Assembly: GCF_000718985.1 (NCBI RefSeq)
Contig: NZ_JODL01000005.1
Location: 248,001 to 312,000, forward strand
Reading direction: 5' to 3'
Length of the DNA stretch: 64,000 nt
Source of the DNA: Streptomyces megasporus
GTDB lineage: Bacteria; Actinomycetota; Actinomycetes; Streptomycetales; Streptomycetaceae
The notes under the pieces are model-generated. The model did not search any database and was not told the DNA's origin. It worked only from the letters and a program-made list of their open reading frames with translations. This document shows positions 53,205 through 62,255 of this stretch, piece after piece. The position numbers were made by a program, and so were the translations under genes. Every line of letters begins with the position of its first letter. Within the stretch, counting starts at the first letter, position 1.

Positions 53205-54248
53205 GTGAGAGCACCTGGGAGGGGCCCGTGGGGACGTGGGCCCGGCACGCGGGGCGCAGCGTCCCCCACGAGCGTCGCCGTGTCGTTGGGCGGGCTCGTC
53301 CTGTCCGTCGCGATGCTGCTGTGGACGGTGCCGGCCACGGGGACGCCCGCCCGGCCGGCCGCGGACGGCGACCGCGCGGCGGGACGCGGGCCCGGCGCCG
53401 CGCGGACGTCGCCCGCCGCCGAACGGGAGACCTGCGCCGACGGCCGCGATCCCGCCGAGAGCCTGCGGCCCTCGAACGAGGCGGGGCCCGCGGTGGAGCG
53501 CGTCCGGCGGGCGGGCCGGCTGGTGGTCGGCGTCGACCAGAACAGCTACCTGTGGGGCTACCGCGATCCCTCCTCCGGCGACATCGTCGGCTTCGACATC
53601 GATCTGGTGAAGGCCATCGCAAAGGACCTCCTCGGCGATGACCCCGAGATCGTCTACAAGACCGTCCCGACCGACCGGCGCATCCCCGCCGTCCAACGGC
53701 GCGAGGTGGACATGGTGGTGCGCACCATGTCGATCACCTGTGCCCGTCTGAAGGAGGTGGCGTTCTCCACCGCGTACTTCGAGGCGGGACAGCAGATCCT
53801 CGCCCCGAGGTCCTCGTCGATCACGGGGTTCGACGAGACGTTGCGCGGCAAGAGGCTGTGCACCGCCGCCGGTTCGACCGCGCAGACCCTGCTGGAGAAG
53901 GACGACGGGGGCGCCGAACCGGTCTACGTCGACAACCAGCTCGACTGCCTGGTGCGGCTCCAACTCGGCGAAGTGGACGCGGTGATGACCGACAGCGCCC
54001 TGGCCGCCGGACAGGCCGCCCAGGACCCCTCGGTGCGCCTCGTCGGCGACCCGCTGACCGTGGAGCCGTACGGCGTCGCGATGCACCGGGAGGACGAGGA
54101 TCTGGTGCGCCGGGTCAACAAGGTGCTCGACGACTACCGCCGGGGCGGTGAGAACAGTCCGTGGATGGCCGCATACAAACGGTGGCTCGCCGACAAGATG
54201 GAGGTAGCGGAGCCGGCTCCCCCGGCTCCGGCGTACAGGGACCGATGA
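53205..54248 (+). CDS. GlnH-like extracytoplasmic amino-acid binding protein
   Basis: A 347-residue solute-binding protein with an uncleaved or cleaved N-terminal helix (SVAVSLGGLVLSVAMLLWTV, about 23-43) and no lipobox cysteine. The binding-protein domain starts at about 95 (RLVVGVDQNSYLWGYRDPSS; IVGFDIDLVKAIAKDLLG) and includes DMVVRTMSITCARLKEVAFS and GEVDAVMTDSALAAGQAAQD. No permease or ATPase gene follows, so it is a sensor and not a transporter component. The mycobacterial counterpart GlnH binds aspartate or glutamate and controls PknG. GGAGGAAG precedes the GTG; it lies 19 bases after the previous gene. Confidence 0.88.
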   Translation: MRAPGRGPWGRGPGTRGAASPTSVAVSLGGLVLSVAMLLWTVPATGTPARPAADGDRAAGRGPGAARTSPAAERETCADGRDPAESLRPSNEAGPAVERVRRAGRLVVGVDQNSYLWGYRDPSSGDIVGFDIDLVKAIAKDLLGDDPEIVYKTVPTDRRIPAVQRREVDMVVRTMSITCARLKEVAFSTAYFEAGQQILAPRSSSITGFDETLRGKRLCTAAGSTAQTLLEKDDGGAEPVYVDNQLDCLVRLQLGEVDAVMTDSALAAGQAAQDPSVRLVGDPLTVEPYGVAMHREDEDLVRRVNKVLDDYRRGGENSPWMAAYKRWLADKMEVAEPAPPAPAYRDR

Positions 54249-54289
54249 CGCGCCGGGCACGACCGGCGACGAGAACGGCGAGGTGATCG

Positions 54290-55624
54290 ATGGGGGACGG
54301 CGGAGGTCCGGAGCCCGACGAACCGGTGATGAGCCGGGAGGAGGTGGACCGCGCCCTGGCCCGGCTCGGCGCGGAACACGAGGCGCTCGAGACGTCCCTG
54401 CTCTCGCTCCAGGACCACGCGGGACGCAGGCTGTTGGAGGGCGCCGCGCTGACGGGCGTCACCAAGGAGCGGTGGGCGCGGGCCGAGGAGGCGATCTCGC
54501 TGCTGTGGACGTACTTCGAGGCCTACACCGCCACGCTGGACTCGCTCCGTGAGCTGCGCGCCCGGCGCCGGCGGCCGACCCCGGAGGACCTCGCCGAGCT
54601 GACCGGCGGGCTGCGGAACCCGTCGGCGACCGTCCCGACGGACCCGGACGGCGGAGGCGGCGGGAACGGCGGAGGTGACGGCGGGGACGGAGGCGGCGGC
54701 GAGCGGATCGGCCTGGCGGAACTGGTCGACCGGATGAACGACCGGTACGCCCGGGCCCTCGACGTGGTGGCCGCCGCCGACTCCGTGTGGTCCGCCCTGC
54801 CCGCCCGGATAGACATGCTCTCCGCCGAGTTGCGGCGCGTCCGCTCCCTGGCGCACTCCGTCGGCGTGCGCCCCGGGGAGCACCCGGCGGGCGACGAGTT
54901 GGAGCGGACGACCGAGGAGTTGACCTCGCTCCGCGCCGAAGTGGTCGCCGACCCGCTGGCCTTCTGGATTCCGGCGGGCGGGAGTTCGGCCCCCGGCGGC
55001 GGTCGTCCCGACACCGAGCGGTACGACCGGGCGGCCCGCGCCCTGGACGACATCCGCCGCGAGATCGACGCCGTGCTCCAGGTGCGGCAGGACGCCGAAC
55101 AGCGGCTGATGCGGCTGCGCGACGTGCTGTCCCGGGCGGACCGCACCCTCGCGGAGGCCCGCACGGCGCGCGGCGAGGTGCTGGCGAGGATCGCCGCTTC
55201 CGAGGTGCCCGCGGTGAGCGGTCCCCCGACCGTGCTGTACGAGCAGTTGGAGGCCGCGATCGAGCACCGGCGTCACGCCCGCTGGCACCGGCTGTCGCCG
55301 CTGTTGGAGAGCCTGGAGGAGCGCGCGGAGGAGGAGCTGGAGCGGGCCCGCGCCTCGTTGACCGCCGTGACCGCGCCGCTGGCCGTCCGCGCGGAGCTGC
55401 GCGGCCGGCTGGACGCCTGCCGCGCGAGGGTGGCCCGGCACGGTTCGGCGGACGACCCGCTGCTGTCGGAGCGGTACGACCTCGCGCGGCGGCTGCTGTG
55501 GAGCGCGCCGTGCGACCTGCGGGCCGCCGAACAGGCGGTGTTGCGCTACCAACAGGCGGCTTGGGAGGTCCTGGCGCCACGGGAGGGCGGCGGGCCGACC
55601 GGCCGGGAAGGAGACGCCCGATGA
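54290..55624 (+). CDS. Coiled-coil protein of the PknG operon, function unknown
   Basis: A 444-residue soluble protein, almost entirely helical with coiled-coil heptads (REEVDRALARLGAEHEALET; ELVDRMNDRYARALDVV; ALDDIRREIDAVLQVRQDAE; EERAEEELERARASL). A Gly-rich linker lies near 120-140 (DGGGGGNGGGDGGDGGGG). There is no signal peptide or recognisable domain. Its stop overlaps the pknG start (ATGA), so it is made with the kinase and may be a scaffold or substrate. GAGG precedes the ATG at 54290 by seven bases. Confidence 0.85.
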   Translation: MGDGGGPEPDEPVMSREEVDRALARLGAEHEALETSLLSLQDHAGRRLLEGAALTGVTKERWARAEEAISLLWTYFEAYTATLDSLRELRARRRRPTPEDLAELTGGLRNPSATVPTDPDGGGGGNGGGDGGDGGGGERIGLAELVDRMNDRYARALDVVAAADSVWSALPARIDMLSAELRRVRSLAHSVGVRPGEHPAGDELERTTEELTSLRAEVVADPLAFWIPAGGSSAPGGGRPDTERYDRAARALDDIRREIDAVLQVRQDAEQRLMRLRDVLSRADRTLAEARTARGEVLARIAASEVPAVSGPPTVLYEQLEAAIEHRRHARWHRLSPLLESLEERAEEELERARASLTAVTAPLAVRAELRGRLDACRARVARHGSADDPLLSERYDLARRLLWSAPCDLRAAEQAVLRYQQAAWEVLAPREGGGPTGREGDAR

Positions 55625-58128
55625 GCGCGGGCTCCGGGGCCGTCCGGGCGTGCGGGCGACCCGGCTGCGCGGGGACGTACCGGGACGCCGGGGGCGGCGC
55701 GCCGTACTGCGATGCCTGCGGGACGCCGCCGCCGGTCTCCCCGGACGGCACGGTGGCCTCGCCCCCGACGAGCGCCCACGGCACCCCGCCCTCCGGGACG
55801 TCCCGGCCCTCGGCACCGTCGGGTCCGGCCGTCGACTCCTCCTCCGCCTCGTCGTCGGGGCGGCTGTCGGGGCGGCTGTCGGGCCGCCCCTCGGGGCGGC
55901 CCGTCTCCGTGCGCAGCTCGCGCTCGTCGTCGTCCTCCTCCGGGCGCGGCGCGCTGGGCGCCGGCCTGGTGTCCGTGCCTCCGGTGCCGCGCCCGGACCC
56001 CCGGTCGGCGGTGTTGGAGAACCCCGAGGTGCCCGAGCGGAAGCGGTTCTGCGGCCACCCCGGGTGCGGCGCTCCGGTGGGACGTTCGCGCCGCGGCCGG
56101 CCGGGCCGCGCCGAGGGCTTCTGCACCCGGTGCGGACACCCCTACTCCTTCGTCCCCAAGCTGCGGCCGGGCGACGTGGTGCACGGCCAGTACGAGGTGG
56201 TGGGCTGCCTCGCGCACGGCGGACTGGGCTGGATCTACCTGGCGGTGGACCACGCGGTCTCCGGCCGCTGGGTGGTGCTCAAGGGCCTGCTGGACACCGG
56301 CGACGAGGAGGCCATGGCCGCGGCGATCTCCGAGCGTCGGTTCCTCGCGGAGATCGAACACCCCTCCATCGTGCGGATATACAACTTCGTCGAGCACCTG
56401 GACCGGCGCACCGGCAGCCTCGACGGCTACATCGTGATGGAGTACGTCGGCGGCAGGTCGCTGAAGGAGATCGCCAACTCCCGTCGGACGCCTCGGGGTC
56501 GCCGCGATCCGCTGCCGGTCGAGCAGGCGTGCGCGTACGGCATCGAGGCGCTGGAGGCGCTCGGTCACCTGCACGCCCGGAACCTGCTCTACTGCGACTT
56601 CAAGGTCGACAACGCCATCCAACAGGGGGACCGGCTCAAGCTGATCGACATGGGCGCGGTCCGGCGGATGGACGATCGGGAGAGCGCGATCTACGGCACG
56701 ATCGGCTACCAGGCGCCGGAGGTGACGCGGACGGGTCCGTCGGTGGCCTCCGACCTGTACACGGTGGCCCGCACGCTGGCCGTGCTGACCTTCGACTTCC
56801 GGGGCTACACCACCGTGTTCGCGCACAGCCTGCCGGGACCGGAGCACATCGAGGTCTTCCGGCGGCACGAGTCGTTCCACCGGCTGCTGGTGCGGGCGAC
56901 CGATCCCGACCCGCAGCGGCGGTTCGCCTCGGCGGAGGAGATGTCCGAGCAGCTCACGGGCGTGCTGCGGGAGATCGTGGCGCTCCGGACGGGCGAGCCG
57001 CGGCCGTCGGTGTCCACGCTGTTCGGCCCGGAGACGAGGGTGGTGGACACCCAGGTGCTGGCGCCCGCCGCCGGTGACACCTCCCTCCTGGGCATCCGCG
57101 CGCCCAGGCGCCCGCGCCGGGCGCGCGGCACGACGGCGCACCCCGTGGCGAGCGCGGGCGCTGTGGGCGCGGCGCCCGCGCTGGTGCCGCTGGACGCGCG
57201 GGCCGCGGCGTCTGCCCTTCCGGTGCCGTTGGTGGACCCGACCGACCCGAACGCGGGGTTCCTCGCCGGTCTGCCGGCCGCCGAACCCGCCGAGCTGGTC
57301 GCCGCGTTGCGGGCCGCGCCGACCGACTCCGCGGAGCGCCGGCTGCGGGAGCTGCGCGCCTGGCTGGAGACGGGCGACCCGCGGGGCGGCCCGGCCGCCG
57401 CCGGGGTGCTGGCCGAGTTGGAGGAGCGGTACGCGGACGACCGGCGGGTGGTCTGGTACCGGGGGCTGTACGCCCTGGCGACCGGCGACCGGGAGACGGC
57501 GGCGGCGGCCTTCGACGCGGTCCACGGCGCCTTCCCCGGGGAGCCCGCCCCCAAGTTGGCGCTCGGCGTCTGCGCCGAGGCGCTGGGGCGGTGGGAGGAG
57601 GCCGCGCGGTACTACCGGCTGGTGTGGGCGACCGACCGGAGCTGGGTGAGCGCCGCGTTCGGCCTGGCCCGGGTACGGTTGGCCACCGGCGACCGCCACG
57701 GTGCCGTGCGGGTGCTGGAGTCCGTGCCGGAGTCCTCCGTCCACCACACGGCCGCGCGGGTGGCCGCCGTACGGGCCCGGCTGCGTCAACGTTCCCCGTA
57801 CGAGCCGCTGTCGGAGGACCTGCGGGCCGCCGCCCGTGAGGTGGAACGGTTGCGGGAGACGGGTCTGGACGCGCTGCGCCGCGAACGGTTGACCGCCGAG
57901 GTACTGGGCAGTGCGTTGGACTGGGTGCTGGCGGGCCGGCTGGGCGCGCCCGCGCCCGCCGGTTCGGGGCGGCTCCCGCCCCTGCTGGGCTGCGAGTTGG
58001 ACGAGACAGGGCTCCGCCTGGGGCTGGAACGTTCGTTCCGGCTGCTCGCCCGGCTCGCGCAGACCGGCGCCGAAAGGATCGAACTGGTGGAACGGGCCAA
58101 CCGTCTCCGCCCCAGAACGTGGGTGTGA
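55621..58128 (+). CDS. pknG: Serine/threonine protein kinase PknG
   Basis: An 835-residue soluble kinase with PknG architecture. A CxxxxC...CxxC zinc ribbon opens the protein (residues 11-35), followed by a Ser/Pro-rich linker and the rubredoxin-like element (FCGHPGC ... FCTRCGHPYSF, about 141-175). The kinase domain runs from about 190 (GCLAHGGLGWIYLAVDHAV) with lysine in VVLKGL, catalytic loop YCDFKVDNA in place of HRDxKxxN, and DMG for DFG. TPR repeats fill about 550-830 (YADDRRVVWYRGLYALATGD). In mycobacteria PknG phosphorylates GarA to adjust the TCA cycle and glutamate synthesis. A downstream FHA gene may provide the reader here. Confidence 0.93.
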   Translation: MSAGSGAVRACGRPGCAGTYRDAGGGAPYCDACGTPPPVSPDGTVASPPTSAHGTPPSGTSRPSAPSGPAVDSSSASSSGRLSGRLSGRPSGRPVSVRSSRSSSSSSGRGALGAGLVSVPPVPRPDPRSAVLENPEVPERKRFCGHPGCGAPVGRSRRGRPGRAEGFCTRCGHPYSFVPKLRPGDVVHGQYEVVGCLAHGGLGWIYLAVDHAVSGRWVVLKGLLDTGDEEAMAAAISERRFLAEIEHPSIVRIYNFVEHLDRRTGSLDGYIVMEYVGGRSLKEIANSRRTPRGRRDPLPVEQACAYGIEALEALGHLHARNLLYCDFKVDNAIQQGDRLKLIDMGAVRRMDDRESAIYGTIGYQAPEVTRTGPSVASDLYTVARTLAVLTFDFRGYTTVFAHSLPGPEHIEVFRRHESFHRLLVRATDPDPQRRFASAEEMSEQLTGVLREIVALRTGEPRPSVSTLFGPETRVVDTQVLAPAAGDTSLLGIRAPRRPRRARGTTAHPVASAGAVGAAPALVPLDARAAASALPVPLVDPTDPNAGFLAGLPAAEPAELVAALRAAPTDSAERRLRELRAWLETGDPRGGPAAAGVLAELEERYADDRRVVWYRGLYALATGDRETAAAAFDAVHGAFPGEPAPKLALGVCAEALGRWEEAARYYRLVWATDRSWVSAAFGLARVRLATGDRHGAVRVLESVPESSVHHTAARVAAVRARLRQRSPYEPLSEDLRAAAREVERLRETGLDALRRERLTAEVLGSALDWVLAGRLGAPAPAGSGRLPPLLGCELDETGLRLGLERSFRLLARLAQTGAERIELVERANRLRPRTWV

Positions 58129-58130
58129 CC

Positions 58131-59450
58131 ATGCCGCAGCTCGACCAACTCTCCGTCTGCCCCCGCTGCGAGGAGCCCCTCGAGGAGGGCGACCGCTTCT
58201 GCGGCGCGTGCGGTGCCGACCTGGTGGCCGCGGCGAACGGACCGCGACCGCCTGCGCCGCCCGTGCCCGCCGCACCGCCCGTGCCTCCGATGCCCTCGGT
58301 CCCGCCGCCGCCCGCGGCGCCCCCGGCGGCCCCGGCCGTCCCCCCGGCACCCTCCGCACCGCCTCCACCGCCCGCACCGTCCGCACCGCCCGTGCCTCCG
58401 GCGTCTTCCGCGCCTCCCGCGTCCTCCGCGGCGGACGCGCGGCCCACGCCGACCGAGCCGGACTTCCCCCTGCCCCCGCCCGCCCCGGCCCCCGCCGAGG
58501 ACCCGCGACTCCTCGACCCCCCGCCGTCCCGCTCCGGCGACCGACGCCCCCGGTGCGTCGCCTGCGGCACCGGCCCCGTCGACGGGGCCGGCCACTGCGA
58601 GCGCTGCGGACACGTCCAGCCGCGCGAACGCGACCACATGGAACGGACGTCAAAGGGGGTGGCGGCGGTCAGCGACCGGGGGTTGCGCCACCACCGCAAC
58701 GAGGACTCCTTCGCCGTCTCCACCGGCGCGCTGCCGGACGGCTCGCCGGCCGTGGTCGCCATCGTCTGCGACGGGGTGTCCTCGGCGACCCGCCCCGACG
58801 AGGCGTCGGCCACCGCCGCCGAGACCGCCTGCGCCTCGGCGCTCGACGCGCTGCCGCGCGGCGTCCCGGTCCGGCAGGCGGTCCACGACGCCCTGATCGC
58901 CGCCGCCGAGGCCGTCGGCGCCATGGCCACCGTGGAGGAGACCCAGGACCCGACGCGGAACGCCCCGGCCTGCACCATCGTCGGCGCGGTCGCCGCGGGC
59001 GACCTCCTCACCGTCGGCTGGATCGGCGACAGCCGCGCCTACTGGATTCCCGACGACCGCTCGGCCCGGCCCGCCCGGCTCACCGAGGACGACTCCTGGG
59101 CGGCCCAGATGGTGGCGGCGGGCCTGATGGAGGAGGCCGAGGCGTACGCGGACCCCCGGGCCCACGCCATCACCGGATGGCTGGGCGCGGACGCCTACGA
59201 GATCGACCCGCACACCGTCTCGTTCACCCCGGACGGGCCGGGCGTGGTGGTGGTGTGCACCGACGGGCTGTGGAACTACGCCGAGTCCGCCGAGGAGATG
59301 GCCGCCGTGGTCACGCCCGACGCCCACGCCGACCCGCTGCGGTGCGCCCGGCACCTGGTGGGCCACGCGCTGGACGGCGGCGGGCACGACAACGTGACGG
59401 TGGCGGTGGTGCCGTTCCCCGTCCCGTCCGGTCGGCCGGTGTCCGGCTGA
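58131..59450 (+). CDS. PP2C serine/threonine phosphatase with zinc ribbons
   Basis: A 439-residue protein. Two CxxC zinc ribbons (CPRCEEPLEEGDRFCGACG at 10-28; CVACGTG ... CERCGH at about 142-163) flank a Pro/Ala-rich linker. The PPM domain follows: SDRGLRHHRNEDSFAV, VAIVCDGVSSATRPDEAS, VGWIGDSRAYW, VVCTDGLWNYAESAEE and GHDNVTVAVVPF, with all metal-binding aspartates. It directly follows pknG and should reverse its phosphorylation. The ATG at 58131 lies two bases after the pknG stop; a GTG at 58119 is also possible. Confidence 0.92.
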   Translation: MPQLDQLSVCPRCEEPLEEGDRFCGACGADLVAAANGPRPPAPPVPAAPPVPPMPSVPPPPAAPPAAPAVPPAPSAPPPPPAPSAPPVPPASSAPPASSAADARPTPTEPDFPLPPPAPAPAEDPRLLDPPPSRSGDRRPRCVACGTGPVDGAGHCERCGHVQPRERDHMERTSKGVAAVSDRGLRHHRNEDSFAVSTGALPDGSPAVVAIVCDGVSSATRPDEASATAAETACASALDALPRGVPVRQAVHDALIAAAEAVGAMATVEETQDPTRNAPACTIVGAVAAGDLLTVGWIGDSRAYWIPDDRSARPARLTEDDSWAAQMVAAGLMEEAEAYADPRAHAITGWLGADAYEIDPHTVSFTPDGPGVVVVCTDGLWNYAESAEEMAAVVTPDAHADPLRCARHLVGHALDGGGHDNVTVAVVPFPVPSGRPVSG

Positions 59451-59630
59451 GGCGCCTGCGCGGGGCGTTCCGGAAGGTGTCGCGGACGTCACACGGACGG
59501 TGGAGGCCACGCGCGACGGGGGGACCCCGGACGGGGCACCGCGCTCGCGGTGTCCGCGCCGGCGCCCGGTCCTTCGGGGTGAACCGTCCGCGCCCCGGAG
59601 GCGTCGTGGTGACGGGGGCGCCCCCGCTCC

Positions 59631-59757
59631 GCCTCGAAGGGGGTGGGCGTGATCGACGCGGTGACCGGTACTGTTCGACCGAGGGCGAACGTCTCCGAGG
59701 CCGACGAGGCGGCGCCCCGGGCGCGGACCGGCAGGACGGTCCGCGCCGGCGAGCGAC
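59631..59757 (+). pseudogene. C-terminal remnant of a VWA-domain gene
   Basis: The translated stretch GVIDAVTGTVRPRANVSEAD, continuing EAAPRARTGRTVRA, matches the C-terminus of the VWA-domain protein found between the PP2C and FHA genes in other Streptomyces, which as I recall ends VVDAATGTVRLKAKVEEADE followed by TRSTKTVRVKK. The VWA domain itself, with its metal site, is absent from the 349 bases between the two genes (59451-59799), so only about 40 codons remain. The rest of this gap holds nothing else I recognise. Confidence 0.7.
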
Positions 59758-59799
59758 CCACGGAGCGACACGGAACTGCACGGAGGGGGAAGGACCGAC

Positions 59800-61119
59800 A
59801 TGCCGACCTGCCCGAACGGCCACCAGTCGGCGGCCGACGACTGGTGCGAGGTGTGCGGCCACCGCATGACCTCCGCTCCGGGGGCGCCCGCCGGTGCCGT
59901 CCCGCCTCCTCCCCTGCCCGGCCAGTCGATGCCCGGCCAGGGCGGCTACGGCTACCCCGCTCCGGTGGGCGGTGCCACGGCGCAGGCGGAGCCGTGCCCG
60001 CGGTGCCGTACGCCGCGTGACGGCCAGGCGCCGTTCTGCGGGGAGTGCCGGTACAACTTCCCGGCCCCCTCCTCCGCCACCGGCGGCTACGCCTCGCCGC
60101 CCCCGCCGCCCCCGCCGTCCCAGGCGCCCGGCGGCAGCATGGGCGGGCTGAACCTGCCGCCCGGCTTCCAGCAGGCGGGGCCGCCCGGTCCGCCCCCGCC
60201 TCCACCGCCGCCCCGGATGGACTACGAGTCCTCCGGGACCGGCCCGCAGGGCCGCCCGGCCGAGCCGCTCGCCCCCGAGCCGCCGAGGCCCCCGCAGCCG
60301 CAGCCGATGATCCCGCACCAGCAGCAGCACCACGCGCCGCCTCCGCCCGAGCAGCCGGAGTACGTCCGTGCCGACTTCGGGCAGCAGCAGGGGCAGGGCT
60401 ACGGCTACCCGCAGCCGCTCGCCCCCCAGCCGCCCCACCAGCAGCCCCCACCGCCTCCACACCAGCCGCCGCACCAGCCCTCCCACCAGCCGCCGGCCGG
60501 GGGGAACGACGACTGGACGCTGCCGCCGCCCGGTCCCGGTGCGCACGACCCGCACGGTTACGGGCAGCAGCAGGGGCACGGTTACGGCTACCCGCAGCCG
60601 CTCGCCCCCCAGCCGCCCCACCAGCAACCGCATCAGCAGCACCAGCAACCGCATCAACAGCCCCACCAGCAGCCGGGCCAGGGCCAGAACCAGGGGCAGC
60701 CTCCGCAGCAGCCCGCCGGCTGGATGGTGACGATCGGCCCGGACCGCGAGTACTTCACCGCGATGATGCAGCGCAGCGGCCCGGAGGCGGCCGGCCTCAA
60801 CCTTCCCGCCTACTCCCCCGAGCAGCAGGTCCGGCTCACCGGCACCCAGGTCACCATCGGTCGGCGTCGGCACTCCACCGGCGAGTCGCCCGACATCGAC
60901 CTGGCCCGTCCGCCGGAGGACCCGGGCGTCTCGCACCAGCACGCGGTGCTGGTGCAGCAGCCCGACGGGGGCTGGGCCGTGGTCGACCAGGACTCCACCA
61001 ACGGCACCACCATCAACGGTGCCGAGGACCCGATCCAGCCGTTCGTCCCGGTCCCCCTCAAGGAGGGCGACCGAGTGCACGTCGGCGCGTGGACCACGAT
61101 CACCCTGCACCGGGGCTGA
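59800..61119 (+). CDS. FHA-domain protein with zinc ribbons and a Pro/Gln-rich linker
   Basis: A 439-residue protein. Two N-terminal zinc-ribbon-like motifs (CPNGHQSAADDWCEVCGHR; CPRCRTPRDGQAPFCGECRY) are followed by about 210 residues rich in Pro, Gln, His and Gly with repeats such as GYGYPQPLAPQPPHQQP. The FHA domain is C-terminal (about 330-430): QVTIGRRRHS, VSHQHAVLVQ and DQDSTNGTTING carry the phosphothreonine-binding Arg, Ser, His and Asn. It is the likely reader of PknG phosphorylation. GGAGG and AAGG boxes precede the ATG. Its 3' end overlaps the convergent methyltransferase gene by 20 bases. Confidence 0.9.
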   Translation: MPTCPNGHQSAADDWCEVCGHRMTSAPGAPAGAVPPPPLPGQSMPGQGGYGYPAPVGGATAQAEPCPRCRTPRDGQAPFCGECRYNFPAPSSATGGYASPPPPPPPSQAPGGSMGGLNLPPGFQQAGPPGPPPPPPPPRMDYESSGTGPQGRPAEPLAPEPPRPPQPQPMIPHQQQHHAPPPPEQPEYVRADFGQQQGQGYGYPQPLAPQPPHQQPPPPPHQPPHQPSHQPPAGGNDDWTLPPPGPGAHDPHGYGQQQGHGYGYPQPLAPQPPHQQPHQQHQQPHQQPHQQPGQGQNQGQPPQQPAGWMVTIGPDREYFTAMMQRSGPEAAGLNLPAYSPEQQVRLTGTQVTIGRRRHSTGESPDIDLARPPEDPGVSHQHAVLVQQPDGGWAVVDQDSTNGTTINGAEDPIQPFVPVPLKEGDRVHVGAWTTITLHRG

Positions 61120-62161
61120 CCCCGGGGCCGGCGGGGCCGGCCGCCCGCCCTCGGGGCCGGCCCGTCGTCAGCGGCCAGCGGTTCGGCCCCTCGGGGTCGT
61201 CCAGCCAGGCCCACTGCTCCCCGCCGCGCACCGTCACGCCGTACCGGGCGCGGTCCGGCCGGCCTGCGCGCCGCCATGCCTCGTAGGTGGCGGCCGGGTC
61301 CGGGCCGCCCCCGATCAGTGAGAGCAGGAAGCCGAACGACTCCGTCCGCAGCGCCTCGCGCGGCAGGTCCCCCGGATCGATCCGCGGGCGCGGCGGGACG
61401 TCGCCGCGCAGGGGGACGAAGTAGGCGGGGGTCTCCAGGAACCGCCCCTCCGCGTGTTCGGCGTCCGTCACCCGCAGGGCGAGCAGGCCGGTGGCCATCG
61501 GGGTCAGGACGCGCGCCCCCGGCCTGCACTGCGCGAGCCACTCGGGCGGGACGGTGTCCAGCGCGCAGGTCGCGATGATCCGGTCGTACGGCCCCCGCTC
61601 CGGGCAGCCGCGGGCCCCGTCCCCGGTGACCACCGCGGGCCGCCGGCCCGCCGCCGCCAGCCGTTTTCGGGCCTCCTCGGTGATCTCCGGGTCCAGGTCG
61701 ACGGTGGTCACGTGCTCGTCGCCCAGCCGGTGGGCGAGGAGGGCGGCGTTCCAGCCGGTGCCGGTGCCGATCTCCAGGACGTCCATCCCGTCCTCGACCC
61801 GCAACTCCTCCAGCATCATCGCCATGAGGGAGGGCTGGCTGGAGGAGGAGACCGGTTCGCCGTCCCGCACCAGGGTGGCCAGCGGCTCGTCCTCGTACAC
61901 GCCCGTCAGCCACATCTCCCGGCCGAGCGGGTCGGGGGCGTCGCGCCGGCGCCGCTCGTACCCGCCCACCCGCGGCACGTGGTAGTACGGCACGAACAGG
62001 TGACGCGGCACGGCCTCGAACGCGGCCCGCCAGGCCGGATCGGTCAGCGCGCCCTCCGCCTCGATCCTCCGCACCAGCGCCCCGGCCAGGACCCGGGCCC
62101 GCGCGGCGAGTTCCCCGCCCTCCTGCCACCCGACGCCCTCGGTGTCGCTTTCGTCCCTCAT
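61100..62161 (-). CDS. PCMT-like SAM-dependent methyltransferase
   Basis: A 353-residue protein of the protein-L-isoaspartate O-methyltransferase type. The order is FEAVPRHLFVPYYHVPRVGG, SSSSQPSLMAMMLEEL, then motif I VLEIGTGTGWNAALLAHRLG, the acidic loop VTTVDLDPEI and RIIATCALDTVPPEW. Related proteins (FxLM type) occur in RiPP clusters and as stand-alone genes, so target and role are unclear. I chose the ATG at 62161; the frame continues upstream into the ABC transporter gene only as a shadow. It overlaps the end of the FHA gene. Confidence 0.85.
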   Translation of the reverse strand: MRDESDTEGVGWQEGGELAARARVLAGALVRRIEAEGALTDPAWRAAFEAVPRHLFVPYYHVPRVGGYERRRRDAPDPLGREMWLTGVYEDEPLATLVRDGEPVSSSSQPSLMAMMLEELRVEDGMDVLEIGTGTGWNAALLAHRLGDEHVTTVDLDPEITEEARKRLAAAGRRPAVVTGDGARGCPERGPYDRIIATCALDTVPPEWLAQCRPGARVLTPMATGLLALRVTDAEHAEGRFLETPAYFVPLRGDVPPRPRIDPGDLPREALRTESFGFLLSLIGGGPDPAATYEAWRRAGRPDRARYGVTVRGGEQWAWLDDPEGPNRWPLTTGRPRGRAAGPAGPGVSPGAG

Positions 62162-62255
62162 GTCTCCACTGTGCTGCGCCCGAGGCGATCCCGCGAGATC
62201 GTTCCGGAGCGCTCCGCCCACCGGAAGGTGATATTCCGCCGTTACGCTCCGCACC

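Noticed and set aside
60361..60720. Repeats in the FHA gene as a CRISPR or satellite array
   Set aside because: They are in-frame codon repeats for a Pro/Gln/His linker with irregular spacing and no unique spacers.
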